From: Chloroflexota bacterium | Lineage (GTDB): Bacteria; Chloroflexota; Limnocylindria; P2-11E | NCBI GenBank assembly: GCA_028876375.1 | Contig: JAGWSB010000014.1 | Span: 1 to 40,794, forward strand | Length of the DNA: 40,794 nt | Direction of reading: 5' to 3' | Shown: in pieces, positions 14,716 to 27,716 of the stretch | Layout of the letters: each line of letters opens with the position of its first letter | Numbering within the stretch: the stretch's first letter is position 1 | Notes under the pieces: model-generated | What the model saw: the letters and a program-made list of their open reading frames with translations, nothing else | Database searches by the model: none | Told to the model about the DNA's origin: nothing | Program-made: the position numbers and the translations under genes

Positions 14716-15013
14716 ACTCCGGCGTCACCTGCGTGACCTTGTTCGTGCGCGGGTCGATGACGACGCGGAAGCGCTTGTTGTCCGACACGACCTCGACGAC
14801 CACCCCGCTGTCGCTCCGCTCGACGACCTGCGCCTGCACGTTCGTCCCGCCGCCGGGGGTCGGGTGGAACACTTCCGGCTGCGAGATGGCGATGGAGATG
14901 TAGTCGTCGTCGGAGAGCCGCGGCGTCGTGGGCGCCTCGCCCCACATCCCGAGCGCGAGCGCGACGGCCAGCACGATCGCGAGGAGCAGGATGATGCCGC
15001 GGCGCGGCGTCAT
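14714..15013 (-). CDS. small membrane-anchored extracytoplasmic protein (99 aa)
   Basis: The N-terminus is one hydrophobic helix (about residues 7-23) after MTPRRG, so it is an uncleaved anchor or signal peptide. The remaining 75 residues are polar, with DDDYISIAISQPEVF and a C-terminal beta-hairpin-like stretch (VVEVVSDNKRFRVVIDPRTN) that recalls PepSY-like modules. Function is not recognised. The ATG overlaps the M20 stop (ATGA), so it is translationally coupled and sits at the 3' end of the long ATP synthase transcript. Confidence 0.7.
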   Translation of the reverse strand: MTPRRGIILLLAIVLAVALALGMWGEAPTTPRLSDDDYISIAISQPEVFHPTPGGGTNVQAQVVERSDSGVVVEVVSDNKRFRVVIDPRTNKVTQVTPE

Positions 15014-16149
15014 CGCGCCCGCGTCAGCTCCGAGCGCAGCGTCGCGTCGGTCGCGATGCGGACGGCGGCCGCGGCGAGCACGTCGACGACGGTGAACGCG
15101 CTCTGGTGCGCGAGGTCGGTGGCCGAGGCGTCGCGCATCGCGTTCGAGTGGCCGGCGATCTTCTCCTTCGTGACGGGGAAGCCGACGTGGTCGGTCGGGA
15201 CGACCTCGGAGACGTTGCCGAGGTCGGTCGACGCCATCGTCTGATGCGGCGCCTGCGGCTCGATCCCGCGTGAGCGCAGCTCCTCCTGGAGCAGCGCGGT
15301 CAGGCGAGGGTGAGGCCTTACCGGCGCGTACAGCCGCATCGCTTCGGCGACCTCCACTTCGGTGCCGGTCTGCAGCGCCGCGCCGCGCGCGATGTCCTCG
15401 AAGGTCCTCTCCATCTCGCGCAGCTGCTCGATCGTCGCGGCGCGGATGCCGAACTTGGCCTCCGCGTGGGCCGGGATGATGTTCGACGCCGGGCCGCCGC
15501 CGTCGGTGATGACGCCGTGGATCCGCGCCTCGCGCGGCAGGTGCTGCCGCCAGCCGTCGACGCCGACGAAGAGGCGAATGACACCGTTGAGCGCGTTCCG
15601 GCCGCGCTCCGGCGAATACGCAGCGTGCGACGCGAGGCCGCGGAACGCGACGCTCTTCTCGACGATGCCGAGGCTCGAGTTGCCGCACTCCCAGCCTCCG
15701 CCGCCGCCCGGGTGCGACGAGAGGACGGCGACGCTGCCCTTGAACGCGCCGGCGTCGATGAGGTCGAGCTTCCCGCCGCCGCTCTCCTCCGCCGGCGTGC
15801 CGACGAGCTCGATGCCGACCGGGAGCCGCTCCGCCTGGCGCGCGGCGACGAGGAACGCACCGGCGTTCGTCATGGCGATCAGGTTGTGGCCGCAGGCGTG
15901 GCCGATGCCCGGGAGCGCGTCGTACTCGGCGAGGAGCGTGACGGCCGGCCCGCTCGGTCCGATCCGCGCGCGGAACGACGTCGCCAGCCCGCCGTAGGGG
16001 CGCTCGACGCGATGGCCGTGGCGCTCGAGGAGCGCGCTGATGCGATCGACCGCGCGCGTCTCCTGGTACGCGAGCTCCGGCTCGGAGTGGATGCCGCGCG
16101 AGAGCGCGAGGAGATCCTCGCGCAGGTCGCCGGCGCTGATGCCGCTCAT
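15010..16149 (-). CDS. M20-family amidohydrolase, AbgB/p-aminobenzoyl-glutamate hydrolase-like (379 aa)
   Basis: Zinc-dependent peptidase or amidase. Seen: GIHSEPELAYQE at the start, LLAEYDALPGIGHACGHNL with catalytic Asp and metal ligands, GTPAEESGGGKLDLIDAGAF with the catalytic Glu pair, and ASTDLGNVSEVVPTDH plus GHSNAM at the end. This pattern is M20D (aminobenzoyl-glutamate or N-acyl amino acid hydrolases). It would act in the cytoplasm on N-acyl amino acids or short peptides. The ATG overlaps the NUDIX stop (ATGA). Confidence 0.9.
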   Translation of the reverse strand: MSGISAGDLREDLLALSRGIHSEPELAYQETRAVDRISALLERHGHRVERPYGGLATSFRARIGPSGPAVTLLAEYDALPGIGHACGHNLIAMTNAGAFLVAARQAERLPVGIELVGTPAEESGGGKLDLIDAGAFKGSVAVLSSHPGGGGGWECGNSSLGIVEKSVAFRGLASHAAYSPERGRNALNGVIRLFVGVDGWRQHLPREARIHGVITDGGGPASNIIPAHAEAKFGIRAATIEQLREMERTFEDIARGAALQTGTEVEVAEAMRLYAPVRPHPRLTALLQEELRSRGIEPQAPHQTMASTDLGNVSEVVPTDHVGFPVTKEKIAGHSNAMRDASATDLAHQSAFTVVDVLAAAAVRIATDATLRSELTRAR

Positions 16150-16667
16150 GGTCGCCCCTCCTTCCGCGGTGGAACGCCGATCGTCGCGGGGTCGGTCCGC
16201 GTCCGCGCCCACGCGGCGACGTCCGCTCCGTGCCGCTCGATCAGCCCGCGCTGGTCGATCCGCATCGGCGGCAGGTCGTCGGCCGCGAACGCGCGCACCT
16301 CGTCGACCTCGCTCTCGCTTACGGGCGCGCTCCCGACGACGCGGTACGCGTACACGACCTCGACGCGCGCCCACCGCGATCCGGTGTTCGCCTCGAGTAT
16401 CGGGCCCACCTCGATCGCGAGGCCCGTCTCCTCCTCGAGCTCGCGGCGGAGCGCCTCGGGGAACGACTCGCGGCGATGGATGAAGCCCCCCAGGAGGCGC
16501 CACGGCGGCGAGCCGAAGCGGTGGCGCGCGAGGAGGAGCCGTCCGGTCGCGTCGACGCCGACTCCGGCGACGCCCACGAGGAAGCGCGGATTGGCGCGGT
16601 CGAGGATGCGCCGCTGCCAGCGGACGGGGATGCGGTTGAACACGAAGGCGAGCGCGCGCCACAGCAC
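16146..16667 (-). CDS. NUDIX hydrolase (173 aa)
   Basis: Contains a complete Nudix box: G61-x5-E67-x7-R75-E76-L-x-E-E-x-G-L (GFIHRRESFPEALRRELEEE then TGL), which binds Mg and hydrolyses nucleoside diphosphates linked to another moiety. About 30 residues precede the domain, as in some NADH pyrophosphatase-like or ADP-ribose hydrolases, but the substrate is not deducible. GTG 16667 lies 18 nt after the atpC stop on the same strand with no terminator between, so the gene probably reads through from the ATP synthase operon. Confidence 0.9.
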   Translation of the reverse strand: MLWRALAFVFNRIPVRWQRRILDRANPRFLVGVAGVGVDATGRLLLARHRFGSPPWRLLGGFIHRRESFPEALRRELEEETGLAIEVGPILEANTGSRWARVEVVYAYRVVGSAPVSESEVDEVRAFAADDLPPMRIDQRGLIERHGADVAAWARTRTDPATIGVPPRKEGRP

Positions 16668-16685
16668 GGGCGTAACGCTATGCCG

Positions 16686-17108
16686 CTATTCGCCTCGGCG
16701 GCGGTGTCGCCTCTCGCTCACCCGGATCCGGACGAGGGCGCGCTGGAGCGCGGCCTGTGCTCGCTGGATGTCCTCCGCCGACATCGGCGCCGCGGCCTCG
16801 AGGGCCGCCCGCGCCCGGTCGCGCGCCTCCTGCGCCCGCCGCACGTCGATCTCCTCGACGTGCTCGGCGGCCTCGGTGAGGACGGTGACGCGTCCCTCGC
16901 GCACGTCCATGAACCCGCCGAACACCGCGAGGACCTCCTCCGAGCCGCCCTTCTTCACGCGGAACTCCCCCGGCCCGAGGGCGGTGAGGAGCGGGGCGTG
17001 GTGCGGGAGGATCCCGAGGTAGCCCTCGCTGCCGGGGGCGATGACCATGTCGACGTCGTCCTCGTAGACCCTGCGCTCGGGCGTGATGACCTCGATGTGG
17101 AGGGGCAT
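16686..17108 (-). CDS. atpC: F1Fo ATP synthase subunit epsilon
   Basis: 140 aa, normal family length. The N-terminal beta-sandwich begins LHIEVITPERRVYEDDVDMV and contains GYLGILPHHAPLLTAL; the C-terminal two-helix hairpin (about 88-135) is rich in Ala, Arg and Glu. It is part of the central stalk and can inhibit ATP hydrolysis. The ATG is 4 nt after the atpD stop, the standard order at the end of the operon. Confidence 0.96.
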   Translation of the reverse strand: MPLHIEVITPERRVYEDDVDMVIAPGSEGYLGILPHHAPLLTALGPGEFRVKKGGSEEVLAVFGGFMDVREGRVTVLTEAAEHVEEIDVRRAQEARDRARAALEAAAPMSAEDIQRAQAALQRALVRIRVSERRHRRRGE

Positions 17109-17112
17109 CCCG

Positions 17113-19408
<2,296 letters not shown>

Positions 19409-19411
19409 GCG

Positions 19412-20953
<1,542 letters not shown>

Positions 20954-20962
20954 GGCTCCCCC

Positions 20963-21493
20963 TTAACTCGCGAGCTGCGCGCGCAGCTCGTCGAGCTGCG
21001 CACGGACGGATGCGTCGATGAGGTGGTCTCCGAGCTGAACGGTCGCGCCGCCGATGAGGCGGTCGTCGACGGCGAAGGTCGCGCGGACGCGGGTGCCGCT
21101 CGCGGCCTCGAGGCGCCGCACGAGGTCGTCGCGCTGAGCGGGAGCGAGCTCGATCGACGTCGTGATCCGCGCCGTGACGATCCCTTCGCGGCGGTCGACG
21201 AGCCCGCGGTACGCCCGGGCGATATCGGGAAGGAGGCCGATGCGGTCGCGCTCGAGAAGGATGTCGAGGACGGCGCGCACGGCCCTCGGCTCGCCGCCCG
21301 TCGCCGCTTCGAGCGCGGCGCGGCGCCGGGCCAGGGGCATGCGCTGATCGCGGAGCGAGCGGACGACGTCGGGGCCGAGCGCGTCGCCCAGCCGTTCGAG
21401 CGACGCGCCGTGCGCGGGCACGGCGTTCTCCGCCGTCGCCGCCTCGAGCAGCGCTTCGGCGTAGCGTCGGGCCGCGGAGCCTCCCAGTGCCAT
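20963..21493 (-). CDS. atpH: F1Fo ATP synthase subunit delta
   Basis: 176 aa. An N-terminal helical domain (ALGGSAARRYAEALLEAA) and the C-terminal conserved element DRLIGGATVQLGDHLIDASV that links the peripheral stalk to the top of F1. The ATG shares one base with the atpF stop (TGATG), so it is translated in step with the b subunit it binds. Confidence 0.95.
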   Translation of the reverse strand: MALGGSAARRYAEALLEAATAENAVPAHGASLERLGDALGPDVVRSLRDQRMPLARRRAALEAATGGEPRAVRAVLDILLERDRIGLLPDIARAYRGLVDRREGIVTARITTSIELAPAQRDDLVRRLEAASGTRVRATFAVDDRLIGGATVQLGDHLIDASVRAQLDELRAQLAS

Positions 21494-22026
21494 CAGTGGG
21501 TCCGGGCGTCGGAGCCGGCCTCATCGAGAGACCTCTCGATGAGGGCGCGGTGCTGCTCCGGGCCGATCTCTTTGCCGAGGATCCGGCCGGCCGCGAGCAC
21601 GACCATGGACGCGACCTCGCCGCGCAGCTGCGCGAGGGCCTGCTGGTGGAGCTGCTCGGCGTCGTTGCGGCCCTTGTCGCGGATGCGATCGGCTTCGCCC
21701 TTCGCCTGGGCGCGGATCTCCGCCGCGGCGTCCTCCGCCGCCTTGGTCGTCCGCTCCGCGAGCGCGGCCGCCTCCTGTCGCGCCTGCGCCAGGAGCTGCT
21801 CGACCTCGACGTGCATCTGCTCGCGCTCGTGCTTGGCGGCATCCGCGGCCTCGAGGCCCTCGTGGATGCGGTCGGCGCGCTGCTTGAGGGTCCCCAGGAT
21901 GGGGGCCCACAGGAACCGGCGCGCGAGCCAGAAGAGAAGGAGGAACTGGACGATCGAGACGAGGATCCAGTACGGGTGGACCGTCAGGGCGCCACCGCCC
22001 TCCTGCGCCAGGGGAAGGAGCTGCAT
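21493..22026 (-). CDS. atpF: F1Fo ATP synthase subunit b
   Basis: 177 aa. One membrane helix near residues 20-38 (ILVSIVQFLLLFWLARRFLW) and then a long charged Ala/Glu/Gln/Arg helix that forms the peripheral stator stalk as a coiled coil. The ATG at 22026 is taken because it puts the membrane helix at the usual position and follows the atpE stop by 4 nt; in-frame sequence upstream belongs to atpE in another frame. Confidence 0.95.
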   Translation of the reverse strand: MQLLPLAQEGGGALTVHPYWILVSIVQFLLLFWLARRFLWAPILGTLKQRADRIHEGLEAADAAKHEREQMHVEVEQLLAQARQEAAALAERTTKAAEDAAAEIRAQAKGEADRIRDKGRNDAEQLHQQALAQLRGEVASMVVLAAGRILGKEIGPEQHRALIERSLDEAGSDARTH

Positions 22027-22030
22027 CGCC

Positions 22031-23147
<1,117 letters not shown>

Positions 23148-23148
23148 C

Positions 23149-23436
23149 CTAGTCCTGCTTCTCCCTTTCGCGCTCTCGCTCTTCGAGCTCGGCTTCCCAC
23201 CGCCGTCCGGCCTTTCGCGCCGCCTCGCTCACCGAGGCGGCGCGGTCCTCCTCCGAGTACCGCCGGATCAGCAATGCGATCCCGATCCCTGCCACGGCCA
23301 TGCCCGCGAAGGTCAGTGTCAGCAGTCCCCAGGGCGCAGTACCGAGCCGCTCGTCGAGCTTCTGACCGAGCCAGGCACCGAGCGCGATAGGGACCGCGAC
23401 CGTTACACCGACCTGGCCCAGGATCGCCGCGTTCAA
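23149..23436 (-). CDS. atpI: AtpI/AtpZ-like ATP synthase assembly protein (95 aa)
   Basis: Two membrane helices (about residues 8-25 and 37-60) separated by LGQKLDERLGTAPW, the conserved loop of the AtpI/AtpZ family that helps assemble the c-ring or transport Mg/Ca. The C-terminal third is highly charged. TTG 23436 is the start, backed by GGTGGAG 5 nt upstream. First gene of the ATP synthase operon, as usual. Confidence 0.85.
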   Translation of the reverse strand: MNAAILGQVGVTVAVPIALGAWLGQKLDERLGTAPWGLLTLTFAGMAVAGIGIALLIRRYSEEDRAASVSEAARKAGRRWEAELEEREREREKQD

Positions 23437-23478
23437 CGCGCTCCACCCGGGGTGCGGAGTGCGGCCAAGACGGACGAA

Positions 23479-23484
23479 AGTCTA
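23479..23484 (-). promoter_or_regulatory. candidate -10 element of the atp operon
   Basis: TAGACT on the minus strand, 42 nt before the atpI TTG, in the only gap of the operon (88 nt). It is identical to the candidate mreB -10. No convincing -35 hexamer is seen. Confidence 0.35.
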
Positions 23485-23492
23485 CTCGATCG

Positions 23493-23509
23493 GCGCGCAT
23501 CCGGCGCGC
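23493..23509 (-). terminator. GC hairpin after the lone receiver gene
   Basis: GCGCGC (23493-23498) and GCGCGC (23504-23509) can pair around a 5-nt loop just downstream of the receiver-protein stop and just before the atp -10. No U-tract follows on the minus strand, so termination is only possible. Confidence 0.25.
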
Positions 23510-23524
23510 GGGGTCGCGGCGCCG

Positions 23525-23890
23525 TCAGTCGGCGAAGCGCCTCACGGTGCGGAGGAGCCGATCTGTGTCAAAAGGCTTGCTGAGGTATGCCTCGGCGTTG
23601 CAGCGATCGGCCTCGTGGCGCGGATCGGGAGCGCTGGTGACCACGATGAGCGGCACGTGGCGGAGGTGCTGGCGCAGCTCGAGCGCGAACGCCGGGCCGT
23701 CGACGCCGGGCATCTGGATGTCGAGGACGATCGCCGACGGCGGAGGGCCGGCCTCGATGGCGCGCATGGCCTCCGCACCGTCCCGCGCCGCGACCACGAT
23801 GAAGCCGTTGTCGACGAGCACGGCGCGTTCGGCAGCCAGGGTGTCGGCGTCGTCGTCGACGACGAGGATGGCACGCTCCCCGTTCCTCAT
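23525..23890 (-). CDS. single-domain response regulator (CheY-like receiver, 121 aa)
   Basis: A complete receiver with no output domain: acidic triad Asp12-14 (VVDDDAD), phosphoacceptor Asp57 (VLDIQMPGVDG), switch Thr85 (VVTSAP) and Lys105 (LSKPF). All catalytic residues are intact, unlike the NarL-type regulator earlier in the window. Such proteins act by protein contact. The ATG at 23890 gives exact domain length; upstream in-frame codons are not needed. It precedes the atp operon on the same strand and is divergent from the acetyltransferase. No kinase is adjacent. Confidence 0.9.
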   Translation of the reverse strand: MRNGERAILVVDDDADTLAAERAVLVDNGFIVVAARDGAEAMRAIEAGPPPSAIVLDIQMPGVDGPAFALELRQHLRHVPLIVVTSAPDPRHEADRCNAEAYLSKPFDTDRLLRTVRRFAD

Positions 23891-23936
23891 GCTGCCCGGG
23901 CATGCAAGCGGGATGCCGACGCATGATGGTCTCGAG

Positions 23937-24464
23937 ATGATCGCCTTCCGGCCGTTCGCCGAGGCCGACCTTCCGCTGGCGCGCGAGTGGCTGCTCACGC
24001 CGCACGTGCGGCGCTGGTGGGACGACGGTTCGAACGAGCCCTACCCCGACGGCGAGATCGACCACTACCGCGACGCGATCCGCGGGAAGGATCCGACGTA
24101 CCGCTACCTCATCCTGCGCGACGGCGTGCCCATCGGCCTCATCCAGCACTACCTCGTCGGAAGCCACGGCGCTTACGCGGAGGCGCTCGCGCTCGACGAG
24201 GACGCCGTCGGCATCGACCTCTTCATCGCCGAGCCCGGCCTCATCGGCCGCGGCATCGGCCCGGCCGCGCTCCGCGCGTTCCTCCTCGAGGTCGCCTTCC
24301 CGTTCCATGGGATCGCGACGTCGGTCATCGGGCCCTCGGTGGAGAACACCTCCGCGATCCGCGCCTACGAGAAGGTCGGCTTCCGCTTCATCAAGGACGT
24401 CGTCGTCCCGGGCGAGCGGCATCCGGAGCACCTGATGCGCGTGACGCGCGCGGAGCTCGGCTAG
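23937..24464 (+). CDS. GNAT acetyltransferase, AAC(6')-like (175 aa)
   Basis: GNAT fold of the Acetyltransf_8/aminoglycoside 6'-N-acetyltransferase type: opening FRPFAEADLPLAREWLLTPH, VRRWW, a middle GIDLFIAEPGLIGRGIGPAA (acetyl-CoA-binding R/Q-x-x-G-x-G/A region) and the closing VENTSAIRAYEKVGFRFIKD. It would acetylate an amine, possibly an aminoglycoside, but relatives also act on other substrates, so resistance is not shown. ATG 23937 matches the usual family start; an in-frame ATG at 23913 is an alternative. Neither has a good ribosome site. It ends 3 nt before the convergent MFS gene. Confidence 0.88.
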   Translation: MIAFRPFAEADLPLAREWLLTPHVRRWWDDGSNEPYPDGEIDHYRDAIRGKDPTYRYLILRDGVPIGLIQHYLVGSHGAYAEALALDEDAVGIDLFIAEPGLIGRGIGPAALRAFLLEVAFPFHGIATSVIGPSVENTSAIRAYEKVGFRFIKDVVVPGERHPEHLMRVTRAELG

Positions 24465-24467
24465 CTC

Positions 24468-25682
24468 TCAGAGCGGCCGGCGCAGCGCGAGGGCGACGAA
24501 TACGAGGCCGACGAGCTGGAGCGCGATCGACGTCGGGTAGATGGCGAAGGGGTCGAGCGCCGCGGCGATCCCGCCGAGCGCCGGCCCGACCACGAGCGCG
24601 AGATTGAGCGGCAGGTAGGAGAACGTCATCACTCGCGCGCGCGTCGCGTCCGTCGTGGACCGCGCGATGAGGTTGAACGAGAGGCTGAAGGGCCCGCTCC
24701 CGATGCCGCTGGCGAGCGCGTTCGCGACGAGGAAGGGCACGAAGTCCCGGAATGTCCAGGGCAGCGTCCACGACAGCGCCGTCAGGGCGCCCATCGCGAA
24801 ATAGGTGCGGAAGAGCCCAAAGCGGTCGGCGAGGGCGCCGATGCCGGGCGAGGCCACGACCGTGACGGCTCCGCCGGCGCCGAGGACGAGGCCGATCGCC
24901 GTCGCGAGCCCGGGGCCGGTGTGGACGTGCGCGACGACGAGCGGCGTGTACGCCAGCGTGAGCATCCACCCGGCGAACACGCACGTGACGGCGGGAAAGA
25001 GCCATCGCAGGCGGGGCGAGCGCCACAGGAGCGCGGCGCCGCCGAAGGCGCTGCGCAGGACCGGGACGACGTGGGCCGGGCGCGACCACGGATCGCGATA
25101 GCCGAGCGCGAGCGTGAGAACGACCATCAAGAGGAGGAAGGCTTCGAGGGCGAGGAGGGCGGGGACGCCGTAGCGATCGACGAGCGGGCCGCCGAACAGC
25201 GGCCCGACCACCGCCCCGAGGGGGCCCGCGCCGTTCAAGATGCCGTAGGCGAAGCCGATCCGCGACGGAGGCGCGGACTCCGCGAGCGTCGTCATCATCA
25301 GGCCGCTGTTGCCGAGGGCGAACGCCGAGATGCTGCGGCTCGCGAAGAACGTCCACGCGTTCGTCGCGAGCGAGGCGAACGCCAGCGCCGTCCCGGTCGC
25401 GGCGAAGGACCGCACGACGAGCGGCTTGCGCCCGTAGCGGTCGGCCAGCGCGCCCCAGAACGGAAGGAGGCAGATCCCGAGGGCGCTCGGGACCGCCGTC
25501 GTCAGCGCGATCCAGCGGGGAAGGTCGGCGTCCGGGACGCCGAGGCGCGAGAGGTAGGTCGGCGTGAACGCGGTGAGCTGGCCGTATGCGGTCACCTCGA
25601 CGAAGGCGGCGAGCGAGAACAGCGCGAGCATGCGCGGCCAGCTCGACTGCGTGCGCGCCGGGGTGCGCGCGCCGGAGGTCAC
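24468..25682 (-). CDS. major facilitator superfamily transporter (404 aa)
   Basis: Twelve predicted helices in two halves. Loop 2-3 carries the MFS signature GALADRYGRKPLVV and the second half repeats it as GIGALADRFGLFRT. This is the drug/sugar-efflux-like layout (DHA1/YceL-type). Start GTG 25682 overlaps the DUF72 stop (GTGA), leaving an 18-residue polar N-terminus before helix 1. The substrate is unknown. It is the last gene of the WecA-like > DUF72 > MFS operon. Confidence 0.88.
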   Translation of the reverse strand: MTSGARTPARTQSSWPRMLALFSLAAFVEVTAYGQLTAFTPTYLSRLGVPDADLPRWIALTTAVPSALGICLLPFWGALADRYGRKPLVVRSFAATGTALAFASLATNAWTFFASRSISAFALGNSGLMMTTLAESAPPSRIGFAYGILNGAGPLGAVVGPLFGGPLVDRYGVPALLALEAFLLLMVVLTLALGYRDPWSRPAHVVPVLRSAFGGAALLWRSPRLRWLFPAVTCVFAGWMLTLAYTPLVVAHVHTGPGLATAIGLVLGAGGAVTVVASPGIGALADRFGLFRTYFAMGALTALSWTLPWTFRDFVPFLVANALASGIGSGPFSLSFNLIARSTTDATRARVMTFSYLPLNLALVVGPALGGIAAALDPFAIYPTSIALQLVGLVFVALALRRPL

Positions 25683-26593
25683 TTCGGCGGGAACAGCATC
25701 TCGGACAGGTCGCGCGCGTTCGTGACCGCCTTGTCGCCGTAGCAGTTGTTCATGAGGAGGTCCACCTCCCGCGCTTCCTTCGCGACCTCGCGGATGCGCG
25801 GCAGCCACTCGGCGAGCTCGGGCCGCGTGTACTCGTAGTCGAAGCGCTCGGCGGCGGTGATGCCTTTCTTCTTCCAGCTCTCGGCGTTGCGGCCGTGGAA
25901 GCGTATGACGGCGAGATCCGCGCTCGTGACGGCGGCGATCGGCGGGACGCTCGAGGGGAAGCCCTGCGGCTCGTCGACGATGACGTAGGTCAGGCCGCTG
26001 TCGGAGAGGAAGCGCAGCGTCTCCTCTCTGTTGCGCTCGCTCATCCACGTCGCGTTGCGGAACTCGACCGCGAGCCGGTCGTCGGGCAGGAGCTCGCGCG
26101 TGCGGAGGATCGTGTCTTTGCTCTCGCGCGAGATGACGACCCACTCCGGGTACTGGAGGAGGATCGAGCCGAGCTTGCCCGCCTTGCGCAGCGGCTCGAG
26201 CGCCGTCCAGAAGCGGGCGTGGACCTCCTCAAGCGTCTCGTGCGGCAGGTCGCGCGCGTATACGCGCGTCTTCGCCGCGGCCTCGCGGGGAAGCCCCTCG
26301 CGGATGTCCTTCGGCAGGCGCTTCGTCTCGGTCGGGTGCGTCGTGATGAGCGCGTGGGCCTTGAAGCTCATCGTGAATCCGTCTGGCGTGCGCTCCGACC
26401 ACAGCAGCGCCTGCTTCGCGTCGGGCAGCGCGTAGTAGGACGCGTCGTTCTCGACGAGCGGGAACCGCTCGGCGTAGTAGCGCAGCCGCTTCTCGGGATC
26501 CTTGGCGACGCGCTCCGGGTACCAGCCCGACGCGATCAGGGTCGGGTCCGTCCACGAGCACGTTCCGACCTTGAGGACGGCCTTATGCGCGAT
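25679..26593 (-). CDS. DUF72 (YecE-like) TIM-barrel protein (about 304 aa, non-canonical start)
   Basis: The conserved opening VGTCSWTDPTLIASGWYP and later ENDASYYALP, FKAHALITTHP, LGSILLQYPEW, VEFRNATWM, VIVDEPQG and RFHGRN are the landmarks of the DUF72/YecE family, whose function is unsettled. The reading frame continues intact into the family N-terminus, but there is no ATG, GTG or TTG before VGTCSW. The best candidate is ATC 26593, seven bases after GCGGAG. The first canonical start (ATG 26371) would delete about 75 conserved residues. It overlaps the end of the WecA-like gene by about 11 nt and the MFS start by 4. Confidence 0.82.
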   Translation of the reverse strand: MAHKAVLKVGTCSWTDPTLIASGWYPERVAKDPEKRLRYYAERFPLVENDASYYALPDAKQALLWSERTPDGFTMSFKAHALITTHPTETKRLPKDIREGLPREAAAKTRVYARDLPHETLEEVHARFWTALEPLRKAGKLGSILLQYPEWVVISRESKDTILRTRELLPDDRLAVEFRNATWMSERNREETLRFLSDSGLTYVIVDEPQGFPSSVPPIAAVTSADLAVIRFHGRNAESWKKKGITAAERFDYEYTRPELAEWLPRIREVAKEAREVDLLMNNCYGDKAVTNARDLSEMLFPPK

Positions 26594-27659
26594 CGGCGTT
26601 CTCCGCGGGCTGCGAGCGGTCCGGCAGGGCGACGAGGAGCACCCCGAGGAACAGCGCGAAGGCGACGAACGTCGCGAGCTGCGCCTTGCCGTCCATCACG
26701 AAGCTGAGCGCGGCGAGGCCGCAGGTGAGCGCGTAGATGAGCAGCACCGACTGCGAGTGCGTCAGCCCGAGGTCGAGGAGGCGGTGGTGCAGGTGGCCGC
26801 GGTCCGGCGCGAACGGCGGCCGCCGCTGGATGGTCCGGCGGACGAGGACATAGAAGGTGTCGACGATCGGCACGGCGAGGACGAGGAGCGCCGTCGGGAC
26901 CTTGGCCGTCCCGAAGATCGACAGCACCGCGAGCATCGTGCCGAGGAACGTGACGCCGGTCGTCCCGAGGAAGACCTTGGCCGGATGGAAGTTGAAGACG
27001 AGGAAGCCACAGATCGCGCCGGCGAGGGTGAACGACATCCAGGCTACGAAGGGCTCCTCGACCCCGGGCAGGAGCGCGGTCGCCCCCAGGGTCAGCGCGG
27101 CGATGACCGCGACGCCGGCGGCGAGGCCGTCGAGGCCGTCGAGGAAGTTGATGGCGACGTTCATCCCGGTGACCCAGAAGACGGTGGACCCGACGGCGAT
27201 GGGCAGAGCGAGCACGGCGATCCCGCCCGGCGCGAAGGGGTCGGTGAGGAAATCGATGCGGATGCCGGCGGCGACGACGACCGCCGCGATGGCCACGTGG
27301 CCGAGGAGCTGCCAGCGCGCGCGCAGGTCGAACACGTCGTCGAGGAAGCCGACCACGAGCGCGACGACCGCGGCGACGGCCGTCAGCGTGAAGCGACGCG
27401 AACGGACCTCGTCGGGGATGAGGAAAGGATGTCCGGCGATGCGGTCGACGAGCCAGAAGGCGAAGATCGCGAGGCCGAACGCGGCCGCGATGGCCAGGCC
27501 GCCCGGGCGCGGGACGGGCCGCGGGTGCAGCCGTCGTCCGCCGGGGACGTCGAGGAGCCGCAAGCGCTCCGCCACGCGGGCGACGATCGGGCTGGCGACG
27601 ACGGCGAAGAAGACCGCGAGGAGCGTCGACCCGACGAACAGCAGGGTGACGGGCGCCAT
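26583..27659 (-). CDS. WecA/MraY-like polyprenyl-phosphate glycosyl-1-phosphate transferase, altered active site (358 aa)
   Basis: Ten or eleven membrane helices. Family motifs: PRPGGLAI (after helix 1), DDVFDL (107-112), MNVAINFLDGLDGLAAG and the HLHH loop (289-292). Such enzymes start wall or surface polymers by moving a sugar-1-phosphate from UDP to undecaprenyl phosphate, and a WecG/TagA-type second-step enzyme is encoded in the mreB operon. Unusually, the normally conserved G-D-(S/A/T)-G reads G-T-T-G (Thr233 where Asp is expected), so catalysis could be changed. ATG 27659 is chosen; a TATCGT box lies 7 nt upstream, suggesting a leaderless transcript. Confidence 0.87.
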   Translation of the reverse strand: MAPVTLLFVGSTLLAVFFAVVASPIVARVAERLRLLDVPGGRRLHPRPVPRPGGLAIAAAFGLAIFAFWLVDRIAGHPFLIPDEVRSRRFTLTAVAAVVALVVGFLDDVFDLRARWQLLGHVAIAAVVVAAGIRIDFLTDPFAPGGIAVLALPIAVGSTVFWVTGMNVAINFLDGLDGLAAGVAVIAALTLGATALLPGVEEPFVAWMSFTLAGAICGFLVFNFHPAKVFLGTTGVTFLGTMLAVLSIFGTAKVPTALLVLAVPIVDTFYVLVRRTIQRRPPFAPDRGHLHHRLLDLGLTHSQSVLLIYALTCGLAALSFVMDGKAQLATFVAFALFLGVLLVALPDRSQPAENADRA

Positions 27660-27666
27660 CACGACG

Positions 27667-27672
27667 ACGATA
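27667..27672 (-). promoter_or_regulatory. candidate -10 for leaderless WecA-like mRNA
   Basis: TATCGT (TAnnnT form) on the minus strand followed by exactly 7 nt and ATG, the geometry expected when transcription begins at the start codon. On the plus strand the overlapping GATAGT could serve the divergent SDR gene. Confidence 0.35.
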
Positions 27673-27716
27673 GTGGCAAGCGGCGTTCCATCGTCCGATA
27701 GAGGAGGCCCCGCGAG

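Noticed and set aside
23937-24464. Calling the acetyltransferase an aminoglycoside-resistance gene
   Set aside because: The fold matches AAC(6')-like enzymes, but many close relatives act on other amines; resistance cannot be inferred from sequence alone.
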